Below are positions 7,800-16,270 of a stretch of DNA of 64,000 bases, piece by piece. This stretch comes from Thermoproteota archaeon (GTDB lineage Archaea > Thermoproteota > Korarchaeia > Korarchaeales > Korarchaeaceae), in assembly GCA_027491555.1 (NCBI GenBank), contig JAOZGN010000041.1, positions 1 through 64,000 on the forward strand, given 5' to 3'. A program made the position numbers and the translations under genes. Positions within the stretch are counted from its first letter, which is position 1; every line of letters begins with the position of its first letter. Under the pieces are notes generated by a model that searched no databases, was not told where the DNA came from, and saw only the letters and a program-made list of their open reading frames with translations.

Positions 7800-8087
7800 C
7801 GGCGACCCTCGACAGTGTGGGGTCAAAAAGGTTTGTTCGGCTGTCTCTCGCGATCTCAGGCCTTCCTGCCGGTGATTAGTTGGTCTGGCACGATCGAGCC
7901 TATCACAATCACCTGATGGGTCTACCGGGGATCTTGTCTCAAATAGCACCGTTATATCGTAGGAGAGGGCTTTGGCCAGCCAGTTTAGGATTGTAACCCG
8001 TTTTCCCCAGACGAGATAACGCCTGAGAGTCCCTTAAGTTCACCTGAAGTGGCTGCTGCGTCTTCAATAGAAACCTAAAACTACGTA

Positions 8088-8203
8088 ATTTTTCGGAAAA
8101 ATAGTTCTATAACACCCTTTTATATCCAACGTTAAAATTACTTGCAATAGTTATATTTGCTCAGTAATTGACGCGCGCCACTCCGGGCGACCGGGGCGGT
8201 GAT
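8088..8203 (+). promoter_or_regulatory. Promoter of the molybdoenzyme operon
   Basis: ATTTTT-CGG-AAAAAT (8088-8102) is a perfect inverted repeat just upstream of a TATA box (TTTTATAT, 8117-8124), so it is a good candidate operator or activator site. Transcription would begin near 8147, leaving a leader of about 60 nt. GGTGAT (8198-8203) is the ribosome site for ATG 8208. The rest of the 7800-8207 gap shows no gene. Confidence 0.5.
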
Positions 8204-8207
8204 CCCG

Positions 8208-10757
8208 ATGGGAATAACGAGACGAGGCTTCCTGAAGGCCGCGGGAGTCACCGGGGCGCTTACCCTGATAGGGAGCGGCCCCGGCAGGGCGGTCATGAGG
8301 ACGCTCACCGAGGCGGGGAGGCGCAACGTCACAAAGGCTGGCGAGGTCCGGTACATCAAGTGCGGCATCTGCGGTGCCGGGTGCGTCCTCGTGGCGCACC
8401 TCAACGAGGCCGAGAAGATAGTGAAGATCGAAGGCGATCCGAGGGACTGGGTCTCACACGGGAGGCCGTGCATAAAGGGGAGGACCTCATTCAGGATGCT
8501 CTACGATCCCGACAGGCTCAAAAAACCCCTTAAACGAACAAATCAGCGGAGAGGACTCGTATATGACGATAGCGGCGCCGTGGTCAGCGTGATGGACCCA
8601 GGGTGGATCGAGGTCTCCTGGGACCAGGCCCTCGACGAAATCGCGGAGAAGATAGCCTGGGCGATCAGGGAGTACGGACCACAGTCGGTGGTGTTCATCG
8701 GGCACGGCAAGGGGAGCGACCTCGCCTCACTGATCGGGACCCCCAACGTCGTCAAGCACCACTCCACCTGCCACTCCACGAGGGACGCTGTCATCAAGCC
8801 CATGTTCGGCGGCGGGCTCCCGGTGGCCGACTTCGAGAAGTCCAAGCTGATCCTGTCCTTCGGCCACGACATGCCGGGCAAGTCGAAGAACCCCTTCGTC
8901 TGGGAGTTCGCGGAGGCCAGGAGGAAGGGGGCTAGGGTGATCGTGTTCGACCCCAGGCTCTCGGCCACCGCGAACCTCGCCGACGAGTGGATACCGATCA
9001 AGCCAGGGACGGACGCCGCGGTTCTGCTGGCCATGCTGAACGTCGTGCTCTCTAAGGGCCTGTACGACGAAGACTTCGTCAGGAAGTACACCAACGCCCC
9101 GCACCTCATCGGGCCAGACGGCCAGCCCGTGAGAGACGAGCAGGGCAGATTTCTCGTCTACGACGAGGCCTCCGGCTCGATTGTGGCCGCCGACGAGGCG
9201 TCCAGGCCCGCCCTGATGTGGGAGGGCGAGTACGAGGGCAAGGCCGTGAGGACCGCCCTGAAGGTCATCGCCGACGGGGTCAGCCAGTACACGGCAGAGT
9301 GGGCCGCCGAGAAGAGTGGAGTACCGGCCGAGAAGATCGTAGAGATCGCAAGGGAGTTCGCCTCCATTAAGCCAGCCTGCATCCCCTACTGGAAGAGGGA
9401 CGGCGGGCTCGGGCCGAACAGGGGCCAGGGAGTCGAGGCCTTGAAGGCGGCCGCGATCCTGATGACGGTCACCGGGAACATAGAGGTCAGGGGAGGGTGG
9501 GTGTTCAACAGGACGGCCAAGGGGGCGGTAGGGAAGGTCGTGAGCACCAAGGCCAAGAAGAGCTTCGCCAGCATCTACCCGATCCCCGATCAGTACAGAG
9601 GCAAGGTTGTCGACGAGGGCGAGAAGTTCCCCATCTACCACAAGTACACCAAGGAGGGGCTCTACCAGAAGGTCTGGTACAACATCCTGCACGACGAGCC
9701 CTATCCGGTGAAGGTGCTGATCATCACCGCCCAGAGCCTCACGTCCACGATGAACTACAGGCTGGTCGAGGAGGCGGTCAGACACGTCGTCGAGAATGGC
9801 GGCATCGTGGTCAACATCAACATCTACCCAGACGAGATGGCCACCCTAGCGGACTACGTCCTGCCCGACAGGACCTTCTACAGCTCCAGCGGCATAGGGT
9901 TCTCTAAGTCCTTCGACATCACGGCTAGGATCAACTGGATCGAGGGCGTCTCCGACCCCTTCCCCGACACCAAGAGCAACAGCTCCATCTTCAAGGAGCT
10001 GGCCTTCAGGATAGGTGCGAAGCTCGGCATCGACGAGGAGACCCTGAAGGCCGAGTACCTGCCGGAGTCCATGGTGATCTCCAAGGACGAGAAGTTCCAG
10101 AAGCAGATCGAGGCCTACTCGAAGAAGTACGGTATGCAAGTCACGCTGGACGAGCTGAAGGAGAAGAAGGTCATCAGCGTCGAGTGGAAGCCCACGGACC
10201 TGGGCTCCATCGGCACCGAGAGCGGCAAGATCGAGATTTACCCGACCATGCTGCTGAAGTACGGATACAACCCGATCCCGTCCTGGCGTGAGGAGTTCAC
10301 CGCCAGCGGACTTGGAGATGGGGAGTTCATCCTGATCTCAAGCGTGTTCTCCATGAACAGACACGCCAAGAACGTCAACATAGAGGCCGTCAGGTGGGCT
10401 CTCGAGAAGCACCACGCCAACAGGATCTGGCTGCACCCCGAGGCCGCCGAGAGGATCGGCGTCACGGAGGGCGACGAGGTGGTCGTCGAGGCTGTGAGGT
10501 CTTTCTATAGCCCGAGCGACAACGAGTTCGTCGAGATGTCCCCCGTTAGGATCAGGGGCAGGGTGCACGTCACCAACCTCATCAGGCCCGACTGCGTCTT
10601 CGTGCCGCACGGACTGGCCCAGCTGTCGCCGTTCATGTCATCCCACGGCTTTGCGCCGGCCGACGGCGCCATAAAGCCGGTTTACACCAACTACAGGGAT
10701 CCAGCCGCCTCCTCCGCCGACCAGGACGCGGTGGTGAGGGTGTACAGGGTTGGATGA
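8208..10757 (+). CDS. Tat-exported molybdopterin oxidoreductase, polysulfide/thiosulfate reductase-like catalytic subunit
   Basis: The 849-residue protein begins MGITRRGFLKAAGVTGALTL, a clear twin-arginine signal, so it acts outside the membrane. CGICGAGC plus the later GRPCIKGR give the four cysteines of an N-terminal [4Fe-4S] cluster. HHSTCHSTRDAVIKPMFGGG supplies the likely Cys ligand to Mo or W. FDPRLSATANLADEWIPIKP and the C-terminal molybdopterin dinucleotide-binding domain (IWLHPEAAERIGVTEGDEVV) are standard for the DMSO-reductase family. With the ferredoxin and NrfD genes downstream it forms a PsrABC/PhsABC/SreABC-type complex. Sulfur, polysulfide, thiosulfate or another oxyanion could be the acceptor. 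ATG 8208 is chosen over GTG 8199 because GGTGAT then lies four nt upstream. Confidence 0.85.
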   Translation: MGITRRGFLKAAGVTGALTLIGSGPGRAVMRTLTEAGRRNVTKAGEVRYIKCGICGAGCVLVAHLNEAEKIVKIEGDPRDWVSHGRPCIKGRTSFRMLYDPDRLKKPLKRTNQRRGLVYDDSGAVVSVMDPGWIEVSWDQALDEIAEKIAWAIREYGPQSVVFIGHGKGSDLASLIGTPNVVKHHSTCHSTRDAVIKPMFGGGLPVADFEKSKLILSFGHDMPGKSKNPFVWEFAEARRKGARVIVFDPRLSATANLADEWIPIKPGTDAAVLLAMLNVVLSKGLYDEDFVRKYTNAPHLIGPDGQPVRDEQGRFLVYDEASGSIVAADEASRPALMWEGEYEGKAVRTALKVIADGVSQYTAEWAAEKSGVPAEKIVEIAREFASIKPACIPYWKRDGGLGPNRGQGVEALKAAAILMTVTGNIEVRGGWVFNRTAKGAVGKVVSTKAKKSFASIYPIPDQYRGKVVDEGEKFPIYHKYTKEGLYQKVWYNILHDEPYPVKVLIITAQSLTSTMNYRLVEEAVRHVVENGGIVVNINIYPDEMATLADYVLPDRTFYSSSGIGFSKSFDITARINWIEGVSDPFPDTKSNSSIFKELAFRIGAKLGIDEETLKAEYLPESMVISKDEKFQKQIEAYSKKYGMQVTLDELKEKKVISVEWKPTDLGSIGTESGKIEIYPTMLLKYGYNPIPSWREEFTASGLGDGEFILISSVFSMNRHAKNVNIEAVRWALEKHHANRIWLHPEAAERIGVTEGDEVVVEAVRSFYSPSDNEFVEMSPVRIRGRVHVTNLIRPDCVFVPHGLAQLSPFMSSHGFAPADGAIKPVYTNYRDPAASSADQDAVVRVYRVG

Positions 10758-10772
10758 GGGGGGTGATGGACT

Positions 10773-11339
10773 GTGGTGAGGTTTGGGATGGTAATAGACC
10801 TCCGGACCTGCATCGGGTGCAACGCCTGCGCCGTGGCGTGCACCGACGAGAACACCCAATCGCTGGGCGCCGAGGTCCCCCTGGGCGGCAGGACTGAGGT
10901 CAGGGTCGTGGAGCGCGGAGAGTTCCCGGCCGTCAGGATGATCTTCGACCACAGGATGTGCAGGCACTGCGACGATCCACCGTGCGTGCACGTGTGCCCG
11001 ACAGGGGCCAGCTACAGGACCCCCGAGGGCGTAGTGCTGCTAGATCACTCCCTCTGCATCGGGTGCAAGTACTGCATGACCGCCTGCCCGTTCGACGCCA
11101 GGTACATCAACGAGGGGCTCAGTGTGCCGGACAAGTGCACGTTCTGCTACCACAGGATCTCCCAGGGCCTCAAGCCCGCCTGCGTCTCCGCCTGCCCAAC
11201 CGAGGCGAGGGTGTTCGGAGATCTGGATGACCCCAATAGCGAGGTCTCGAAGCTCGTGGCCTCCGGGGCGGTTGCCGTCGGCGCCTGGCATGGGACGGAG
11301 CCGAAGGTGTTCTACGTCCCGCCGGTCAAGGGGAGGTGA
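10773..11339 (+). CDS. Four-cluster ferredoxin subunit of the molybdoenzyme complex
   Basis: The 188-residue protein has sixteen cluster cysteines in the PsrB/PhsB/NrfC pattern: CIGCNACAVAC, CRHCDDPPCVHVCP, CIGCKYCMTACP and CTFCYH with CVSACP. These bind four [4Fe-4S] clusters and pass electrons between the membrane subunit and the catalytic subunit. It follows the catalytic gene by 15 nt, with GGGGTGAT as ribosome site. It has no signal peptide, as expected for a subunit co-exported with its Tat-carrying partner. Confidence 0.9.
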   Translation: MVRFGMVIDLRTCIGCNACAVACTDENTQSLGAEVPLGGRTEVRVVERGEFPAVRMIFDHRMCRHCDDPPCVHVCPTGASYRTPEGVVLLDHSLCIGCKYCMTACPFDARYINEGLSVPDKCTFCYHRISQGLKPACVSACPTEARVFGDLDDPNSEVSKLVASGAVAVGAWHGTEPKVFYVPPVKGR

Positions 11340-11345
11340 TCTCAG

Positions 11346-12302
11346 GTGTATGAACTCGTGAGGCAGACGTTCTGGGGCTCTCTCATAGCCGTCTACCTGT
11401 TCTTGGGTGGACTCGGCTCCATGGCCTTCGTGACATCCTACCTGACGTGGAGGCGCAAGGGCAGAAGGGAGATCGTCGCGGCAGGCTCGCTGATAGGCAT
11501 AGTCTCGGTGATCGTGGGCATCCTGGCGCTGATACTTGACCTGGAGCACCCTGGGAGGTTCTACCTCGTTCTTACCAGTCCCAGGCTGAACTTCGGCTCC
11601 TGGATAGTCATTGGCTCGCTCCTACTGACGCTGTTCACGATATTCGCCATCCTGTTCGCCGTCCCGCTGCTGTCAGAGGGCCCGCTCGGCTTCCTGAAGC
11701 CGCTCACGTCCAAGTGGAGTGGAGACGCCGCCATGAACCTCCTCGGGGGGTTGGCATCTGTAGCGGGAGTCGGGGTGGCCATCTACACAGGGATTCTGAT
11801 AGGGGTCGTCGAGGCCGTGCCGTTCTGGCACACGCCCGCGCTGCCTCTGCTGTTCCTGGTGTCAGCCGCCTCCACCGGGCTAGCCGTGTACGACGTGATC
11901 CTCGCGCCGTGGCTCCTAGCGAGGAGCAAGTTCTCTAGGGAGGACAGGGAGATCGCAGAGTCCCTGCACAAGATGACGCTGCTCGACGGCTACGTCATTC
12001 TGTTCGAGATGGTAGTGCTCTTTACCTACCTGCTAGTAGAGTCCTACGGCCCGGCTGGCGCTTCGGCTTCGGTGAGCCTATTGATCAGCGGGGAGCTGGC
12101 ACCCATCTTCCTGGCCGGCGTCGTCATCGTGGGACTCGTGGTACCCGGTGCCGTGATCCTCGGTTACCTCAGAAGACCGCACGAGGTGGAGAAGTCGAAG
12201 CTCTACACCGCTCTCCTGCTTGGCCTCATGGTTCTGATCGGCGGGCTCGCCCTGAGGTACTGCGTCCTCTCGGCCGGATTCCTGCAGGTGCCAACGCTCT
12301 GA
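11346..12302 (+). CDS. NrfD/PsrC-type quinone-interacting membrane subunit
   Basis: The 318-residue polytopic protein has about eight membrane helices, beginning FWGSLIAVYLFLGGLGSMAF. The segments RFYLVLTSPRLNFGSWIVIG and GLAVYDVILAPWLLARSKF resemble NrfD/PsrC. It lacks heme-ligand histidines and should exchange electrons with membrane quinone and hand them to the ferredoxin subunit. GTG 11346 is preceded by GGGGAGGTGAT, six nt after the upstream stop. The neighbouring UbiA gene may supply the quinone. Confidence 0.85.
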   Translation: MYELVRQTFWGSLIAVYLFLGGLGSMAFVTSYLTWRRKGRREIVAAGSLIGIVSVIVGILALILDLEHPGRFYLVLTSPRLNFGSWIVIGSLLLTLFTIFAILFAVPLLSEGPLGFLKPLTSKWSGDAAMNLLGGLASVAGVGVAIYTGILIGVVEAVPFWHTPALPLLFLVSAASTGLAVYDVILAPWLLARSKFSREDREIAESLHKMTLLDGYVILFEMVVLFTYLLVESYGPAGASASVSLLISGELAPIFLAGVVIVGLVVPGAVILGYLRRPHEVEKSKLYTALLLGLMVLIGGLALRYCVLSAGFLQVPTL

Positions 12303-12337
12303 CCCTCCCCCATCTCTTTCTTCCCCCCTCCTTTTTC
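12303..12337 (+). terminator. Pyrimidine-rich terminator-like tract after the molybdoenzyme operon
   Basis: Directly after the NrfD stop, an unbroken C/T tract ends in CTCCTTTTTCTCC. Archaeal termination often occurs at such oligo-T runs without a hairpin. The same tract could alternatively act as a weak promoter element for the next gene. Confidence 0.4.
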
Positions 12338-12340
12338 TCC

Positions 12341-13237
12341 ATGTCTGGGCCTACCGTAGGGGTCCCGGTCGGCGACCTGACGACCATGCAGAAACGTTAT
12401 GACTGGGTGGGCGGGAACCCCAGGCCAATGCGCGCTCTATCGGTGAGGGCGATTGTACCAGTTCCAAGGCTCGTCTCAGCAGCCCTGAGCCTGTCTAGGG
12501 CTAGAGAGTACATCCTTCAGCTGGCGCTCGTGTTCCCGGTGATCGAGGTGGTGGCACCGGGCCTCCTGCTCAGCGTGAGGGCGATACTCGCCTACGCGGC
12601 CAACTTCCTGTACACGGCCTTCGCCTACTCCTTCAATGATGTGGAGGACGCGGAAGACGACGCCCTCGATCCCGTGAAGGGCGCCAGGAACCCGGTGTCC
12701 TCCGGCGTCATCAGCAGGAGGGCCGGGTACCTGATCAGCCTGGCGTTCCTGGCCGCAGGTCTCGCCCTGATGGCCGCCCTCAGCCTGGAGTCCCTCCTCT
12801 CCGGCTCCCTCTTCTCGGTAAACTCGGCTGCCTACTCCTGGCGCAGGCTCAGGCTCAAGGCCGTCCCCGTCTTGGACCTCGTGTCCCACGCTGCCACGCT
12901 GGGAGTCCCGCAGCTCACGATCGCCTACCTGGCGTTCAGGCCTCCAGACTCCAAGCTCCTCGCGATGGCCGTGATGGTAGCCCTCTTCTCGATGGCCAGC
13001 CAGCTCTCGCAGCAGATCAGGGACTTCGAGGTCGACAGGCTTGCCGGAGTCAGGAACACCACGCAGCTGCTGGGAGTCAGGAGGGCGAAGGCTCTGATGA
13101 TTGCGCTCCTCGCCGCCGCCTCTGCCAGCTACGTCTGGCTGGTGGGCCTGCTCCCGGTCCCCCAAGTGGCCGCCCTGGCGGCCCCGATTGGAGTAATCGG
13201 GCCCCTCGCCTACTTCAAGGCATCGGGCAGGATCTGA
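12341..13237 (+). CDS. UbiA-family prenyltransferase
   Basis: The protein is up to 298 residues and polytopic. The first aspartate-rich motif is YSFNDVEDAEDDALDPVKGA (N-D-x-x-D-x-x-x-D), and QQIRDFEVDRLAGVRNTTQL is the second (D-x-x-x-D), both needed to bind the prenyl diphosphate. Members transfer isoprenoid chains to aromatic quinone precursors or to glycerol lipids. Placement right after a quinone-linked oxidoreductase favours a quinone role, but an archaeal ether-lipid role is possible. The start is uncertain: ATG 12341, 12386 and 12428 are all in frame, and homologous sequence seems to begin after 12428. Confidence 0.75.
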   Translation: MSGPTVGVPVGDLTTMQKRYDWVGGNPRPMRALSVRAIVPVPRLVSAALSLSRAREYILQLALVFPVIEVVAPGLLLSVRAILAYAANFLYTAFAYSFNDVEDAEDDALDPVKGARNPVSSGVISRRAGYLISLAFLAAGLALMAALSLESLLSGSLFSVNSAAYSWRRLRLKAVPVLDLVSHAATLGVPQLTIAYLAFRPPDSKLLAMAVMVALFSMASQLSQQIRDFEVDRLAGVRNTTQLLGVRRAKALMIALLAAASASYVWLVGLLPVPQVAALAAPIGVIGPLAYFKASGRI

Positions 13238-13252
13238 GGGACGCCGCCAAGA

Positions 13253-14134
13253 TCAGCGCCGCCTCCTTCTCCCACCCCTCGCCCTCCTCTTGGGGCGGAC
13301 GCCAGCAGCCCTCTCATAGATCTCCTTCATCTTCACGGCGTCCCTCTCGAGGAGAGGGGTCTCGCATATCACGACCCACTTGACGCCCCTCTCGACCATC
13401 TCCCGCGCAAGTGGCTCAAAGTCTGGGCCGTACCCTGAGCTCAGGTCGTGGTGCATCTTCTCTCCGACCCCGGACTTGGTGAGCTCGATCTCCGAGAAGT
13501 GGATCACGAGCCCGTCCAAAGTGCCCAGGCCCCCCTCCAGGCGGTCGAGTATGCGGGCGTAGTCCTCCCTTCCCTTGATTATACCACCCTCCCGGGCGTG
13601 GAGATGGGCGAAGTCGACGGTGGGCCAGACCTCGTTGAACCTCTGGGCAAGGTCGATAACCTCGTCCAGTGACCCCACCTGGGAGGGCTTCCCCGTGGTC
13701 TCCGGTCCGAGCTCGACGAGGAAGCCAGCGTCCCTCATCATGGTGATCACGCGCTCTATGGCGTCGACCGTCCTCTCCATGGCCTCGGAGGAGTTCAGGT
13801 CCCCGTAGTAGCCCGGGTGGAAGGTGACGTGCTCAGCCCCCATGACATGGGCGGCCCAGCAGGCCCTGAACAGCCTCTCTATGCTTCCCTCCCTCTTCTT
13901 CTCGTCCTCCGCCGCTAGGTTCAGCGCGTAGGGCGCGTGCAGGGTCAGCAGGATGCCGTTCCCCTTGGCCTCGTCTCCAATGGCGCGAAGGGTCTCCTCC
14001 TTCTTCGGAACAGAGCGGACCGCCTGGTACTCCATGGCGTCAAGCCCGATCTTCTTGAGGTGCTTGAAAGCCTCCTGCCTGCTGGCATCTATTGGGAAGC
14101 CCGCCGGCCCGAACCTCACCCTGTCAAGCTTCAA
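13253..14134 (-). CDS. Endonuclease IV-like TIM-barrel protein (AP endonuclease 2 / xylose isomerase fold)
   Basis: The product has about 293 residues. LDAMEYQAVRSVPKK, LTLHAPYALNLA, HVTFHPGYYGDL, VELGPETTGKPSQVGSLDEV, TVDFAHLHAREGG and LVIHFSEIE follow the order of metal-ligand motifs in deoxyribonuclease IV (Nfo), which cuts at abasic sites with Zn2+. The C-terminus is very basic (PKRRARGGRRRRR), which could aid nucleic-acid binding. TTG 14134 is preferred to TTG 14170 because the TATA-like GAGTTAATTC (about 14175) is too close to the latter and a purine-rich site precedes the former. Confidence 0.75.
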   Translation of the reverse strand: MKLDRVRFGPAGFPIDASRQEAFKHLKKIGLDAMEYQAVRSVPKKEETLRAIGDEAKGNGILLTLHAPYALNLAAEDEKKREGSIERLFRACWAAHVMGAEHVTFHPGYYGDLNSSEAMERTVDAIERVITMMRDAGFLVELGPETTGKPSQVGSLDEVIDLAQRFNEVWPTVDFAHLHAREGGIIKGREDYARILDRLEGGLGTLDGLVIHFSEIELTKSGVGEKMHHDLSSGYGPDFEPLAREMVERGVKWVVICETPLLERDAVKMKEIYERAAGVRPKRRARGGRRRRR

Positions 14135-14204
14135 GGCTGAGACCCCTACTCCCTTCGCCGAGCGTCGCAAAAAGAATTAACTCAACCTTCCGGAGACCCC
14201 CCGG

Positions 14205-14485
14205 AGCCTTTATTACCCCCCTCTGTCCCTATAGACACGGGCCGCCGGCGGTCTGCAGGGCCCGCAGCCCCACAGGGGCGGCCAGCGCACGCTGCCCCCT
14301 CGGGGGTGAAGGGGGCCCGTCATTGGCCCCCCCTCTGCGGGGTCACCCCGCTCAGGACACGGCCCTCTCTGAGGGCCGCCGGCGGCCCTCCGGGGGGTCG
14401 CCTCCGTCGTCCGCCCGGGGGGAATTTCCCCCGGCCCCCTGGGTTCCTCACACGATCGCGGCATTGACGGGGGAAGGGTGTCTGT
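14205..14485. ncRNA. Candidate structured RNA: GC-rich, hairpin-dense intergenic segment
   Basis: A TATA-like CTTTATTAC (about 14205-14213) is followed by about 250 nt of extreme GC content with many perfect hairpins: GAGGGCCGCC/GGCGGCCCTC, GCGGGG-TCA-CCCCGC, GGCCCTC-TCT-GAGGGCC, CCCCC-TC-GGGGG and CCGGGGG/CCCCCGG. No frame has a start signal. In hot-growing archaea GC-rich islands of this size often mark structured RNAs. I looked for the conserved cores of RNase P RNA and SRP RNA on both strands and did not find them, so the identity is open and the strand uncertain (plus favoured by the TATA box). Confidence 0.35.
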
Positions 14486-14527
14486 TTGGAGGTTGCCGGC
14501 TGGTGGGTGCTGCGCCCAGACGCGGCC

Positions 14528-15577
14528 ATGGCGTTTCGTGACCGCGAGATCCTCGAGGCGCTTCCCAGGTATGTTAAGGCTGCCAAAGGCGAGGTTCAGG
14601 CCCAGTTCGTCTTAGCAGCAAGGCTGAAAGCTCCTGCAGGCCTCTCCGGAGAGCACGCATGGGCTGAGCACCGCGCCCTCATCGGGGAGCTCAGGGACCT
14701 GATCAGGGAGGTGGACTCAGGCTCGGCCCTGCCTGACAGACCCGAGTTCAGCCTCCTTGACCTGAAGGTCAAGCTGGCGCGTGAGCTGACGAGCCGCTGT
14801 GAGCTCTGCGAGAGAATGTGCGGGGTTGACAGGCTCTCCGGGGGGGTCGGGGTCTGCGGCGTTGGGGAGACGCCAAGAATAGCCTCGGCCTTCATCCACA
14901 TGGGAGAGGAGCCGCCCATAACCCCCTCTGGAACGATCTTCTTCTCGGGCTGCAACTTCAAGTGCGTCTTCTGCCAGAACTGGGACATCTCCCAGGAGCC
15001 AGAGTCTGGCAGGCCCGTCGATGCCCCCCACCTCGCGTCCCTGTTCGAGGCCCTCCGGGAGCGAGGTGCAAGGAACGTCAACCTAGTCGGCGGGGAGCCC
15101 ACGCCGAACCTGCCCTGGATACTCGAGGCGCTGAGGCTGACCAAGGTGAGCGTGCCCGTCGTGTGGAACTCCAACATGTACATGAGCGAGAAGGCCACGG
15201 AGCTCCTCCTGGGGGTGATCGACCTCTGGCTGCCGGACCTCAAGTACTGGGATGACTCCCACGCCCTCAAGTACAGCTCAGCCCCCAGGTACAGGGAGGT
15301 CGTGACTAGGAACCTCAAGTCGGCGTACGACTATTGGCCGGAGATGGTGATCCGGCACCTGGTCATGCCCGGACACGTGGAGTGCTGCACGATCCCGATA
15401 CTCCGATGGATAGCCGAGAACACTCCACGGGCGCTTGTGAACGTCATGGACCAGTACAGGCCGGAGTACAGGGCCCACAGGTTCCCGGAGATAGCTAGGC
15501 GCCCCAGGAGGGAGGAGATCGTCAGGGCGCGGGAGGAGGCCGAGCGGCTGGGCCTCAGGTGGAGATCCGTCTGCTGA
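14528..15577 (+). CDS. Radical SAM protein, pyruvate-formate-lyase-activating-enzyme-like (COG1313 type)
   Basis: The product has about 349 residues. An N-terminal Cys group (CELCERMCGVD, then VGVCGVG) precedes the radical SAM motif SGCNFKCVFCQNWDISQ (C-x3-C-x2-C), followed by NLVGGEPTPNLPWILEAL (the GGE motif) and LPDLKYWDD. This matches the uncharacterised PflX/COG1313 activase-like family. The target is unknown. The start is ATG 14528 or an upstream TTG at 14486; no clear ribosome site distinguishes them. Confidence 0.75.
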   Translation: MAFRDREILEALPRYVKAAKGEVQAQFVLAARLKAPAGLSGEHAWAEHRALIGELRDLIREVDSGSALPDRPEFSLLDLKVKLARELTSRCELCERMCGVDRLSGGVGVCGVGETPRIASAFIHMGEEPPITPSGTIFFSGCNFKCVFCQNWDISQEPESGRPVDAPHLASLFEALRERGARNVNLVGGEPTPNLPWILEALRLTKVSVPVVWNSNMYMSEKATELLLGVIDLWLPDLKYWDDSHALKYSSAPRYREVVTRNLKSAYDYWPEMVIRHLVMPGHVECCTIPILRWIAENTPRALVNVMDQYRPEYRAHRFPEIARRPRREEIVRAREEAERLGLRWRSVC

Positions 15578-15600
15578 TGGCCGGGACGGTTGGTTGGGGG

Positions 15601-16158
15601 TCAGCCCCCGGTTATCCTGAGGACGACGGCCAGGGCCTTCGACTTCAGGTCTTCGAGGGAGCCGGAGTTCACTATCAGCTCGTCGGCCAGTATGAAGGGT
15701 TCGCCCATCCGGAAGAACTCCACCTCTCTCCTGTCCTGCCTCTCCATCTCCTCCATGGTGGGAGCATCGAAGCCACTCCTCCCCCTCCTGAGCATCCTGA
15801 GGTACCGGAGCCTCTTCGGGGTGTGTATGGCTATGCAAATCGCCTCGTCGCCGAAGGCGGCCTTGATCTCGTCCACCTCCTCCTGGTTCCTGATCCCCGA
15901 GATCACGTAGCCGGGCCTGGGTGAGTCCCTCTCTAGCTCCTCTATCCTCCTCAGGACGAGCTTGGCAACCGCAGAGCGACCCAACTCTCTCCTCAGCGCC
16001 TCTCCCGTCTTCCTGAGGCTCTCCCTATCCACGCCTAGGCCCCTTCGCCTGGCCTCCTCCTTGACGAGGTCGCTCATGTCTATAACCTCATACCCCAGCT
16101 CGTCTCTGAGAATCGAGGCCACGGCGCTCTTCCCGCAGCCAGGTAAACCGACCAGCAT
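15601..16158 (-). CDS. P-loop nucleotide kinase-like protein (UPF0200 / dephospho-CoA-kinase-like)
   Basis: The product has about 185 residues. MLVGLPGCGKSAVASIL holds a Walker A motif at the very start. GYEVIDMSDLVKEEARRRGL, GYVISGIRNQEEVDEIKAAF and ADELIVNSGSLEDLKSK follow the order seen in archaeal UPF0200/adenylate-kinase-like proteins. The substrate is unknown. ATG 16158 places the P-loop at the N-terminus as in relatives; the longer frame to 16203 adds a non-conserved basic stretch. Confidence 0.7.
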   Translation of the reverse strand: MLVGLPGCGKSAVASILRDELGYEVIDMSDLVKEEARRRGLGVDRESLRKTGEALRRELGRSAVAKLVLRRIEELERDSPRPGYVISGIRNQEEVDEIKAAFGDEAICIAIHTPKRLRYLRMLRRGRSGFDAPTMEEMERQDRREVEFFRMGEPFILADELIVNSGSLEDLKSKALAVVLRITGG

Positions 16159-16270
16159 GACGTATCGATAAGCCCCAGGAACGCGACGTTGCACGCTCCT
16201 CAACGCGAGGCGGGTGATAAAAGATTAATGGAAAGGCCCGTCCAGCACCGGCACTGGAGGGTGAACTAAT

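Noticed and set aside
14205..14485. Assignment of the GC-rich segment as RNase P RNA or SRP RNA
   Set aside because: The GAGGAAAGTC and ACAGAA cores of RNase P and the GGAAGGGAGCAG core of SRP RNA are absent on both strands.
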